Shown piece after piece: positions 1-5,387 of a stretch of 7,006 nt of DNA. Below the pieces are notes generated by a model. That model was not told the origin of the DNA. It was given only the letters and a program-made list of their open reading frames with translations, and ran no database searches. Position 1 is the first letter of the stretch, and every line of letters starts with the position of its first letter. Source of the DNA: CBFHMJ01 sp965656875 (GTDB lineage Bacteria > Pseudomonadota > Gammaproteobacteria > Enterobacterales > Alteromonadaceae). The DNA lies in contig CBFHMJ010000047.1 in assembly GCA_965656875.1 (NCBI GenBank), positions 1-7,006 on the forward strand. The letters are read 5' to 3'. The position numbers were made by a program, and so were the translations under genes.

Positions 1-1733
1 CCTTCGGTAACCTGACACAGCAACAGAACACCCTGACCGGCCTGACCGAATCCTTCCACTACGATAAGCTGCACCGACTGACCGGGAACACGGTCACGTA
101 TGGCGGTCAGACCGTACAACAGATTGACTATGCTTATGATGCGGTCGGTAATCTGCTGAAGAAAACCGATTACTCCGCGGACCGGCCGGATGCTTACACC
201 TACCACACAAGCCAGCCCAATGCGGTTGCCACGGTACTGAAACCGGATAACAGCACGGTATCGTTCAGTTATGACGCCCGGGGCAACCTGACCACCGGCG
301 ATGGCCTGACGGCAACGTACAACACCTGGGATAAACCCACCCGTCTGACCCGCAGTAAACAGGGTATCAGCACCACCATGGCCTTTACCTACGGTGCTGA
401 CCTGATGCGTTACAAACAGGTCAGAACCACCGACGGTATCTCTTCAACCACGTACTACATCGACAAACTGTATGAGGAAACTCACACAGCAGGCCGGACT
501 GAGTGGAAAGCGTATATCAGTGACGTGGCTGTGGTCGGTGAAACACAACAACAGGGCCGGTACATTGCGTTCACCCATAAAGACCGCCTCGGCTCCGGCA
601 CCACCTTCACGGACCATCACGGTCAGGTGACCGCCCTGCGAACCTTTGACCCGTTCGGTAAACCCAGGGGCAACGACGGCGCCAGCCTGAGCAACACCAC
701 GCTGGATAACCTTGACCAGAGCCGCCGGGGTTTCACCGACCACGAACATCTGGATGAGATTGATATCATTCATATGAACGGTCGGGTGTACGACTACAAC
801 CTCGGCCGCTTTATGTCCGTCGACCCGGTGATTCAGAGCCCGGGCAACTCCCAGAGCATGAACCCATACAGTTATATTATGAATAATCCTCTGGCGGGGA
901 CTGACCCGACGGGGTATAGCGCACAAACGAAAGAGCAAAAGATTACCAGGAGTGTAACGGTCAAACGTCCGGGAAGTCGCATTAAGAAAACCGTTGAAGT
1001 GGAAATAACACTTACTGATAATGGTAGCGGTGGCGTCACGGTTGAAATATCAGGTGGTGGAGATTCGCCGGGTGTTGCGTCTGCCGCAAGGCGTATTGCC
1101 AAAAGTGAAATAACAGGCACATTAAAATCATCGGGGCTTAAGGTGAATGATATTGGGGGAGAGGGTAATAAGACCGTTGCCAGTAGTGTTAATCAGTTGG
1201 ATAGTACCAGTACCAATAGAGATAAAACTTCCCAACTAAATTACTCAGGAGGTCAATTAAAAGGTGAGCTAAAAGATGAATCTAAACTTGGTGTGGCCCC
1301 AGAAGATGCCGAAGATGCTTTTAATAAAGGTTTGGCGGCTGCTGAAAATATCTCATTAATCAGGAAAGGGGTAGGAAAGCCTGAATTCAAGAATGAGTTT
1401 GCAATAGGTTACCAAGACAAAGACGGTAACAATCAAATTAAATCTTTTTCAAAATTTGATGATGCCAATGATTTTGCCAAAAAATCCGAAGGTAGATGGG
1501 TGGATGCCACCGAGCAGGGTGGTTATATAACTTTATATCGCACAGCCACCTATGCCAAAACTGTTATTAACCCAACATTTAGATATCAAAAAATGAAAGT
1601 GAACCATGTAGAAGGGGTAATAATGAATTTGGCTCATGAGGGGTATCATGCTGCCAAAGGCCCTGCCCATAGTCCCCAGCTGTTCATGTCTTCATTTGGT
1701 GCTGTTCAACAATATAGAGAGCGAAGTAACTAA
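1..1733 (+). CDS. Rhs/YD-repeat toxin, 3' part, with zincin-like C-terminal tip (partial at 5' end)
   Basis: The frame with codons starting at position 3 is open from the left edge to TAA at 1731-1733, so the ATG at 378 is internal and not the real start. The first ~300 codons are Rhs core with YD-type repeats (FHYDKLHRLTG, FSYDARGNLTT). They include the HKDRLGSGTTFTDHHGQ block and the core-closing segment GRFMSVDP...NPLAGTDPTGY, ending near 917. In Rhs families this closing region carries the aspartates of the self-cleavage site that frees the tip inside the core shell. A linker of about 90 residues shared with copy 2 follows, to about 1206, then a unique AT-rich tip to 1730. The tip has HEGYH at 1635-1649 within NLAHEGYHAAKGPAH, a HExxH zinc-peptidase motif with another His seven residues on, only 27 residues from the C-terminus. 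Family knowledge makes this a contact-delivered toxin; peptidase activity is inferred from the motif alone. The tip family is not recognised. Confidence 0.9.
   Translation, partial: FGNLTQQQNTLTGLTESFHYDKLHRLTGNTVTYGGQTVQQIDYAYDAVGNLLKKTDYSADRPDAYTYHTSQPNAVATVLKPDNSTVSFSYDARGNLTTGDGLTATYNTWDKPTRLTRSKQGISTTMAFTYGADLMRYKQVRTTDGISSTTYYIDKLYEETHTAGRTEWKAYISDVAVVGETQQQGRYIAFTHKDRLGSGTTFTDHHGQVTALRTFDPFGKPRGNDGASLSNTTLDNLDQSRRGFTDHEHLDEIDIIHMNGRVYDYNLGRFMSVDPVIQSPGNSQSMNPYSYIMNNPLAGTDPTGYSAQTKEQKITRSVTVKRPGSRIKKTVEVEITLTDNGSGGVTVEISGGGDSPGVASAARRIAKSEITGTLKSSGLKVNDIGGEGNKTVASSVNQLDSTSTNRDKTSQLNYSGGQLKGELKDESKLGVAPEDAEDAFNKGLAAAENISLIRKGVGKPEFKNEFAIGYQDKDGNNQIKSFSKFDDANDFAKKSEGRWVDATEQGGYITLYRTATYAKTVINPTFRYQKMKVNHVEGVIMNLAHEGYHAAKGPAHSPQLFMSSFGAVQQYRERSN
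918..1205 (+). other. Shared pretoxin linker of copy 1 (between DPTGY and the variable tip)
   Basis: This segment encodes the stretch starting SAQTKEQKITRSVTV and ending SVNQLDS. It is nearly identical to the matching part of copy 2 (3258-3550), and its beginning is present in copy 3 (6895-7006). It is rich in Thr, Ser, Val and Gly, with alternating hydrophobic residues that suggest beta structure. The point where the cassettes diverge therefore lies about 90 codons after the usual DPxG core end. Copy 1 has one ACTGAT unit near 1014-1020, where copies 2 and 3 have two, giving LTDN versus LTDTDN. No known domain is recognised. Confidence 0.7.
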
Positions 1734-2176
1734 TGGGAAAAATTATAATTAGAATTTTAGTGGTGATTGTCTTCTGTACTTCTTGTACGAAAGCATTAGC
1801 CGATACAAATTTTGACACCCTGTACATCACTAAAAGTAATATCGCAGATTACCAAATCAATGTCGATGTTGTGAAAGGTTACTTAATGCTTGATTCTTAC
1901 AGAGTCAAAATCGATGCTGAAAAACACATATACACAACATGCAATTCAGAGCTTAGAGAGGCAATGGTACAGATAGGGGGCAGTCAAAAAATATTAATGG
2001 CATTCCCAATTATAATTAACCCTAAAGGCCTCTTGTCTTATTCTTTTGATATTAACAAAGAACTTATAGCCACCTCTACAATCACCTTGCTTTATGGTAG
2101 GAGCGGAGAAAAAAGTGATTGTGATATCAACTTAAGCTCACCAGTAGTCATTGAGCTTGAGGGCTGGGTTAACTGA
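1733..2176 (+). CDS. Putative exported immunity protein for the copy 1 zincin tip
   Basis: A 147-residue protein whose ATG overlaps the toxin stop in TAATG, the usual tight coupling of a polymorphic toxin and its immunity gene. The N-terminus MGKIIIRILVVIVFCTSC is a classic signal peptide, with a type I cleavage site likely after KALA and before DTNFD. The FCTSC stretch could instead be a poor lipobox, so a lipoprotein is a weaker alternative. The mature part is about 120 residues, predicted mostly beta, with two cysteines (TTCNS and SDCDI) that could pair in the periplasm. No family is recognised; the role rests on position, size and coupling. An exported antidote implies that the toxin acts in the periplasm or envelope. 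The Shine-Dalgarno is weak (GAGAG about 12 nt upstream), which fits translational coupling. Composition is AT-rich like the tip. Confidence 0.75.
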   Translation: MGKIIIRILVVIVFCTSCTKALADTNFDTLYITKSNIADYQINVDVVKGYLMLDSYRVKIDAEKHIYTTCNSELREAMVQIGGSQKILMAFPIIINPKGLLSYSFDINKELIATSTITLLYGRSGEKSDCDINLSSPVVIELEGWVN

Positions 2177-2220
2177 TTGCGGATGGCTTGCCATTGTTGC
2201 TCTGTGCGTTTAGCCATCAT
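2176..2220 (-). pseudogene. Possible fragment of an IS66-type orfA (TnpA) N-terminus
   Basis: Reading the - strand from ATG at 2220 or 2217 gives (M)MAKRTEQQWQAIRNQ, which resembles the start of the small accessory TnpA protein of IS66-family elements (KRT..QWQ.I pattern). Similarity is lost as the frame runs into the end of the immunity gene. No terminal inverted repeats or target duplication are visible, so at most this is a relic left by an old insertion or deletion. The match is from memory over about 12 residues and could be chance. Confidence 0.25.
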
Positions 2221-2303
2221 TAAATCCGGTTGCATATTGAGATAGCGCACAGGATAAAAAGTAGCTGTCAGTATTTGAATGTGTCTTTGCCCGGACGGTT
2301 ATC
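2177..2303. other. Spacer between immunity gene 1 and Rhs cassette 2
   Basis: This is 127 bases of non-Rhs sequence. The copy 2 frame is blocked upstream by TAG at 2262-2264, and no ATG or Shine-Dalgarno precedes the core in that frame. Rhs homology starts abruptly at 2304, where the copy 3 sequence continues upstream (5940 and back) but copy 2 does not. No terminator-like hairpin is evident. The possible IS66-type relic lies at its left end. Confidence 0.6.
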
Positions 2304-3656
2304 AACACCCTGCATCATCTGGAATACACGGCGTTTGATGCCTTCGGTAACCTGACACAGCAACAGAACACCCTGACCGGCCTGACCGAATCCTTCCACT
2401 ACGATAAGCTGCACCGACTGACCGGGAACACGGTCACGTATGGCGGTCAGACCGTACAACAGATTGACTATGCTTATGATGCGGTCGGTAATCTGCTGAA
2501 GAAAACCGATTACTCCGCGGACCGGCCGGATGCTTACACCTACCACACAAGTCAGCCCAATGCGGTTGCCACGGTACTGAAACCGGATAACAGCACGGTG
2601 TCGTTCAGTTATGACGCCCGGGGCAACCTGACCACCGGCGATGGCCTGACGGCAACGTACAACACCTGGGATAAACCGACCCGTCTGACCCGCAGTAAAC
2701 AGGGTATCAGTACCACCATGGCCTTTACCTACGGTGCTGACCTGATGCGCTACAAACAGGTCAGAACCACCGACGGTATCTCTTCAACCACGTACTACAT
2801 CGACAAACTGTATGAGGAAACCCACACGGCGGGCCGGACTGAGTGGAAAGCCTATATCAGTGACGTGGCTGTGGTGGGTGAAACACAACAACAGGGCCGG
2901 TACATTGCGTTCACCCATAAAGACCGTCTTGGCTCCGGCACCACCTTCACGGACCATCACGGTCAGGTGACCGCCCTGCGAACCTTTGACCCGTTCGGTA
3001 AACCCAGAGGCAACGACGGCGCCCGCCTGAGCAATACCACGCTGGACAATCTCGACCAGAGCCGCCGGGGCTTCACCGACCACGAACATCTGGATGAGAT
3101 TGATATCATTCACATGAACGGTCGGGTGTACGACTACAACCTCGGCCGCTTTATGTCCGTCGACCCGGTGATTCAGAGTCCGGGCAACTCCCAGAGCATG
3201 AACCCGTACAGTTATATTATGAATAATCCTCTGGCGGGGGCTGACCCGACGGGGTATAGCGCACAAACGAAAGAGCAGAAGATTACCAGGAGTGTAACGG
3301 TCAAACGTCCGGGAAGTCGCATTAAGAAAACCGTTGAAGTGGAAATAACACTTACTGATACTGATAATGGTAGCGGTGGCGTCACGGTTGAAATATCAGG
3401 TGGTGGAGATTCGCCGGGTGTTGCGTCTGCCGCAAGGCGTATTGCCAAAAGTGAAATAACGGGCACATTAAAATCATCGGGGCTTAAGGTGAATGATATT
3501 GGGGAGAGGGTAATAAGACCGTTGCCAGTAGTGTTAATAAGTTGGATAGTGGTTCTGGACATAGTAGTACCAATGAGAATGCAGAGGTGGATTTTAACAA
3601 CGACCCAGTACCTGAAGAGAGAAGTGCAAGAAGAAGCACACTTCCTGTCGAGTTAA
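2304..3656 (+). pseudogene. Rhs core cassette 2, 5'-truncated and frameshifted before its toxin tip
   Basis: From AACACCCTGCATCATCTGG at 2304 onward this repeats the core of copy 1 (position 1 equals 2341) and of copy 3 (2304 equals 5941). It contains the same YD repeats, HKDRLGSG block and NPLAGADPTGY closing motif (ending 3257). It lacks the N-terminal and most of the central core and has no credible start; GTG at 2598 is internal. The linker follows until the G-run at 3501-3504. There copy 2 has GGGG and copy 1 has GGGGG at 1154-1158, so the frame shifts into a short nonsense tail ending at TAA 3654-3656. The intended reading continues in the frame of the metzincin tip (codons from 3506). 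The simplest view is a silent cassette with an inactivating deletion. A homopolymer sequencing error would look the same. Confidence 0.8.
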
Positions 3657-4123
3657 AGAATGAAAAGCTCAACGGCACCGTAAACTGGTCTTGTCATGGC
3701 ACGTCTAGTGAATGTGCTTCAGCCATTACATATATGAACGAACTTACCAATTCTAATTCAGATGTCTTAAATGTAACGCACCGACTTGCCGAAGGGAAAA
3801 GCGACGCTTCGATTCGCTTTACAAATGGTTATGCACTCAAAGATAAGACGGCGCTTGGGGTGTGGATAGAAGGGAAAAATCAAATGGTGATTAGCAGAAT
3901 GCATAATTCACCTGCATTTGAAAGAGTTGTGAAGCATGAGCTTGGACATGCCTATGGCTTGTCGCATTCAAGGAATCACACCAAGAATTTCATGAGTTAC
4001 CACAATATGGGGATGAGTAATATTTCTAAAGCCAATAATTATCCATATAAATTTACTTCTCTTAGCAAGTCCCTCACAAGGCATTACAACAAGCCAGAAC
4101 CTAAAGGGTGGAGTTTATTTTAA
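3542..4123 (+). CDS. Metzincin-type toxin tip of Rhs cassette 2 (frameshifted from its core)
   Basis: The frame matching the copy 1 linker resumes at 3506 (EGNKTVASSVNKLDS) and runs to TAA at 4121-4123. TTG at 3542 is only the first alternative start codon, with no Shine-Dalgarno, so separate translation is unlikely. The unique tip starts near 3551. HELGHAYGLSH at 3935-3967 fits HExxHxxGxxH exactly: three zinc-binding histidines, the catalytic Glu and the conserved Gly of metzincins. NFMSY at 3986-4000 is a good Met-turn nine residues later. Together these make a zinc endopeptidase fold of the matrixin/reprolysin kind very likely. Two cysteines (SCHG, SECAS) near the start of the tip may form a disulfide. 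The ATG of the immunity gene overlaps the stop. The subfamily and substrate are not recognised. As drawn, the tip is cut off from its delivery core by the upstream G deletion. Confidence 0.85.
   Translation: MDSGSGHSSTNENAEVDFNNDPVPEERSARRSTLPVELKNEKLNGTVNWSCHGTSSECASAITYMNELTNSNSDVLNVTHRLAEGKSDASIRFTNGYALKDKTALGVWIEGKNQMVISRMHNSPAFERVVKHELGHAYGLSHSRNHTKNFMSYHNMGMSNISKANNYPYKFTSLSKSLTRHYNKPEPKGWSLF
4110..4113 (+). promoter_or_regulatory. Ribosome binding site deciding the start of immunity gene 2
   Basis: GGAG lies nine bases before the ATG at 4123, inside the last codons of the toxin tip. An in-frame GTG at 4108 would start upstream and overlap this site, adding MEFIL before the MKK that begins a normal signal peptide. 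The spacing and the signal peptide both favour ATG 4123. Confidence 0.6.
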
Positions 4124-4761
4124 TGAAAAAGTTGATTTTGATATTTATTCTTACATATTCTGCTTCGTTAATAGCTAATGCATCAAATCGAACTTGTAAA
4201 ATTGAGCAGGTAAATAATGAAGAGCTAGCGACTCTTGCAGGAAGCAAACAAGTAAAAGATGCAATAGAATACTCAAAGTGCGGCGATGTGTTTTTTAGTC
4301 AAGTCAAAGAAAGTGAGTCGAACTTATGCTTTTTTGATGAGTTTACGATTGATGATAGGGGTAGCACAAAATTGGGCAGGTATTGGGGTGGTACGACTGC
4401 CTGTCAGAGCTACTCCAGTTCTCAATTTCTATTCTTTGAAGATTACGATGACTCGAATAACATACGGCAAGTAAAACGTATATATGAGTTTTGGCAAACA
4501 TTGACAGAGCAAAAAACTGAACTTCTGCGCTCTAAAGTTGGATGGTTTAAGAGGAATTTCGACAACAGATTTAGTGCCTTTTTCGACATGCTAGATAGCT
4601 CTTCAAGGGAGGTACAAGTCAGCAATTCCCTTAGGTATGATTTGGAAGATGGCAATTTAATATCGTTTACAATTAATGAAGGAAAAAGAATATGGTTAGT
4701 GGATGTTTATTTTGCGCAGGATGATATAGAGATAAAAGGGATATACCGGGTCGTTATATAA
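4123..4761 (+). CDS. Putative exported immunity protein for the metzincin tip
   Basis: A 212-residue protein starting at the ATG that overlaps the toxin stop (TAATG), with GGAG nine bases upstream. The N-terminus MKKLILIFILTYSASLIANA is a textbook Sec signal peptide, with cleavage likely after ANA and before SNRTC. The mature part has four cysteines (RTCK, SKCGD, NLCFF, TACQS), an even number that fits two periplasmic disulfides. It is rich in acidic and aromatic residues (FFEDYDDSNN, LVDVYFAQDD), which might suit binding to a basic toxin surface. It shows no resemblance to the first immunity protein. The family is not recognised; the role is inferred from position and coupling, as expected for a cognate inhibitor. 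It has no visible promoter of its own and probably depends on transcription from upstream or within the AT-rich tip. Confidence 0.75.
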   Translation: MKKLILIFILTYSASLIANASNRTCKIEQVNNEELATLAGSKQVKDAIEYSKCGDVFFSQVKESESNLCFFDEFTIDDRGSTKLGRYWGGTTACQSYSSSQFLFFEDYDDSNNIRQVKRIYEFWQTLTEQKTELLRSKVGWFKRNFDNRFSAFFDMLDSSSREVQVSNSLRYDLEDGNLISFTINEGKRIWLVDVYFAQDDIEIKGIYRVVI

Positions 4762-4773
4762 TTTAAGCACTGC

Positions 4774-4811
4774 TGATGACTTGTTAAAACCGAAGGTTTG
4801 GCAAGTCATCA
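4774..4811 (+). terminator. Strong hairpin after immunity gene 2, possible terminator
   Basis: TGATGACTTG (4774-4783) pairs perfectly with CAAGTCATCA (4802-4811). Inside it AAACC (4787-4791) pairs with GGTTT (4795-4799) around a GAA loop. The structure begins 12 bases after the stop codon of the second immunity gene. It is followed by only a short T-run (CAATTTT), so it may be a weak intrinsic terminator or an RNA-stabilising 3' hairpin. Confidence 0.55.
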
Positions 4812-4862
4812 CAATTTTACACCTGCGTCAGCATTACTAGCAATCCCAACCCATCATCACCG

Positions 4863-4955
4863 TGTAAAGAAAACCAACGTTATTGAACCATTGCCATCAT
4901 CACGGCTAATCATGGTCAAAACAGCCGATAATCTGTAAAGAAACTTGTAAAGAAA
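4863..4955 (+). repeat. Three copies of TGTAAAGAAA
   Basis: Exact copies lie at 4863-4872, 4934-4943 and 4946-4955. The last two place GTAAA words at 4935-4939 and 4947-4951, seven bases apart, a layout like the tandem GTAAA boxes bound by the envelope-stress regulator CpxR (canonical spacing is about five). They lie upstream of the Shine-Dalgarno and ATG at 5001. Direct repeats are certain; a regulator-binding role is a guess. Confidence 0.4.
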
Positions 4956-4989
4956 TCAATGTTCAGTATACGCTTGAGTTACTGTACAC

Positions 4990-5024
4990 AAGGAGATTAC
5001 ATGCTTATTGGTTATCTGCTTTAA
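4990..5024 (+). pseudogene. Shine-Dalgarno plus seven-codon ORF resembling the start of a serine recombinase
   Basis: AAGGAG at 4990-4995 lies five bases before ATG 5001, which opens MLIGYLL and stops at TAA 5022-5024. MLIGY[A/V/L/M]RVS is the common start of resolvase and DNA-invertase serine recombinases (Gin, Pin, TniR types), where GY is followed by R-V-S with the catalytic serine. Here similarity ends at MLIGYL, before the catalytic residues. The likely reading is the 5' end of a recombinase gene fused to unrelated DNA at about 5019. With only six residues matching, chance or a tiny unrelated leader peptide cannot be excluded. Confidence 0.3.
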
Positions 5025-5205
5025 GTGCTTCAAAACCAAGCTTAATCGGTTGACCTTGGTCTTTACTGTTACGGTAAGTCAAATCGGACAGGCAACTCAC
5101 TTTGGTATTCTTAGTTCTGTGCCTTCGGATGATGGCGGTGTACATATCAATCTGACTGCCCGGTAGAGCATAAACGAAAGTTAGCTTGCATGTATCTGTT
5201 GCGTA
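5005..5205 (-). other. Short open reading frame of unknown standing, - strand
   Basis: This frame is open for 66 codons between a stop at 5206-5208 and TAA at 5005-5007. It includes VYALPGSQIDMYTAIIRR and ends GFEALKADNQ. It has two cysteines and even hydrophobic spacing, so it could be the C-terminal remnant of a small secreted protein. The only internal ATG is near 5147, with no clear Shine-Dalgarno. It stops at the edge of the inverted repeat. No family is recognised, and it may be chance. Confidence 0.2.
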
Positions 5206-5208
5206 TTA

Positions 5209-5303
5209 CCATGATGCCGATCAGTCAATAACATTGATGCTGATCACTCAACTTTCTTTCTGTAGAACCAGGCACAAGTTAGCTTGACTGATCGGCATCA
5301 TGG
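5209..5303. repeat. 20-bp perfect inverted repeat bordering Rhs cassette 3
   Basis: CCATGATGCCGATCAGTCAA at 5209-5228 is the exact reverse complement of 5284-5303, and partial pairing continues outward for about ten more bases. The arms enclose 55 bases. Next to the left arm lies an imperfect direct copy, GATGCTGATCACTCAAC at 5236-5252 (15 of 17 bases matching 5213-5229). The right arm abuts the first Rhs-like codons. This may be a short MITE-like element, the termini of a deleted insertion sequence, or an inverted duplication formed at the cassette junction. No target duplication was recognised. Confidence 0.6.
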
Positions 5304-5387
5304 GAATATGCAGCACTGGGTGGTATCACCCGTTACAGCTATAACAGTACCGGTCAGCCGGTGGTGATGCAGGATGCGGGTGGATGA
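5301..5387 (+). pseudogene. Rhs core fragment upstream of a frame break in cassette 3
   Basis: The frame with codons from 5301 reads WEYAALGGITRYSYNSTGQP and continues VVMQDAGG to TGA at 5385-5387, a normal YD-type core segment. The downstream core continues in another frame (RVDDPNQGTSYF from 5377). A small out-of-frame deletion near 5375-5385 therefore probably joined MQDA to RVDDPNQG and removed an intervening part of a repeat. This fragment has no start codon or ribosome binding site and is preceded by a stop at 5289-5291. Confidence 0.6.

Larger units (their letters stand above)
4762..5300. other. Non-Rhs spacer between cassettes 2 and 3
   Basis: About 540 bases with no confident gene. 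It holds the hairpin at 4774-4811, two copies of CCATCATCAC (4851-4860 and 4894-4903), three copies of TGTAAAGAAA, a well-spaced Shine-Dalgarno with a seven-codon ORF at 5001, a possible - strand ORF (5005-5205), an 11-bp direct repeat AAGTTAGCTTG (5178-5188 and 5276-5286) and a 20-bp inverted repeat next to cassette 3. The patchwork suggests debris of mobile elements joined during the build-up of the array. Confidence 0.5.

Noticed and set aside
378..380. ATG 378 as the start of copy 1, and GTG 2598 as the start of copy 2
   Set aside because: Both are inside conserved core codons with open frame upstream and no Shine-Dalgarno; they are only the first start codons a search meets.
444..938. 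Long - strand ORF opposite copy 1, with near-identical partners at 2784-3266 and 6421-6903
   Set aside because: It is conserved only because it lies opposite the repeated Rhs core. The + strand has the YD motifs and silent-site pattern, and the - strand protein resembles nothing.
872..1120. - strand ORFs opposite the linkers (also 3212-3562 and 3484-3678)
   Set aside because: Antisense to real coding sequence, with low-complexity Ser/Leu/Pro content and no ribosome binding site.
2268..2546. - strand ORFs opposite the upstream core (also 5326-5688, 5807-5995 and 5863-6183)
   Set aside because: Shadows of the GC-rich Rhs core; no family resemblance, and the + strand frame is clearly the coding one.
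3498..3508. Programmed ribosomal frameshifting at GGGG in cassette 2
   Set aside because: The tip needs a -1 shift, but sliding back from ATT GGG GAG gives no matching codon pairing (TAT TGG GGA). Copy 1 has the in-frame five-G version, so deletion is simpler.
3542..3544. TTG 3542 as a real start for a free-standing metzincin
   Set aside because: No Shine-Dalgarno precedes it and the matching frame continues upstream into linker codons to 3506, so it is a by-product of the frameshift.
4286..4655. Overlapping ORFs inside immunity gene 2 (4286-4474 on +, 4443-4655 on -)
   Set aside because: They lie wholly within a gene that has a clear signal peptide, Shine-Dalgarno and coupling to the toxin.
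4774..4903. Integron attC site or CRISPR-like array suggested by the hairpin and the CATCATCAC and TGTAAAGAAA repeats
   Set aside because: The attC core sites are not present at the hairpin ends, the repeats are only ten bases and irregularly spaced, and there are no uniform spacers.
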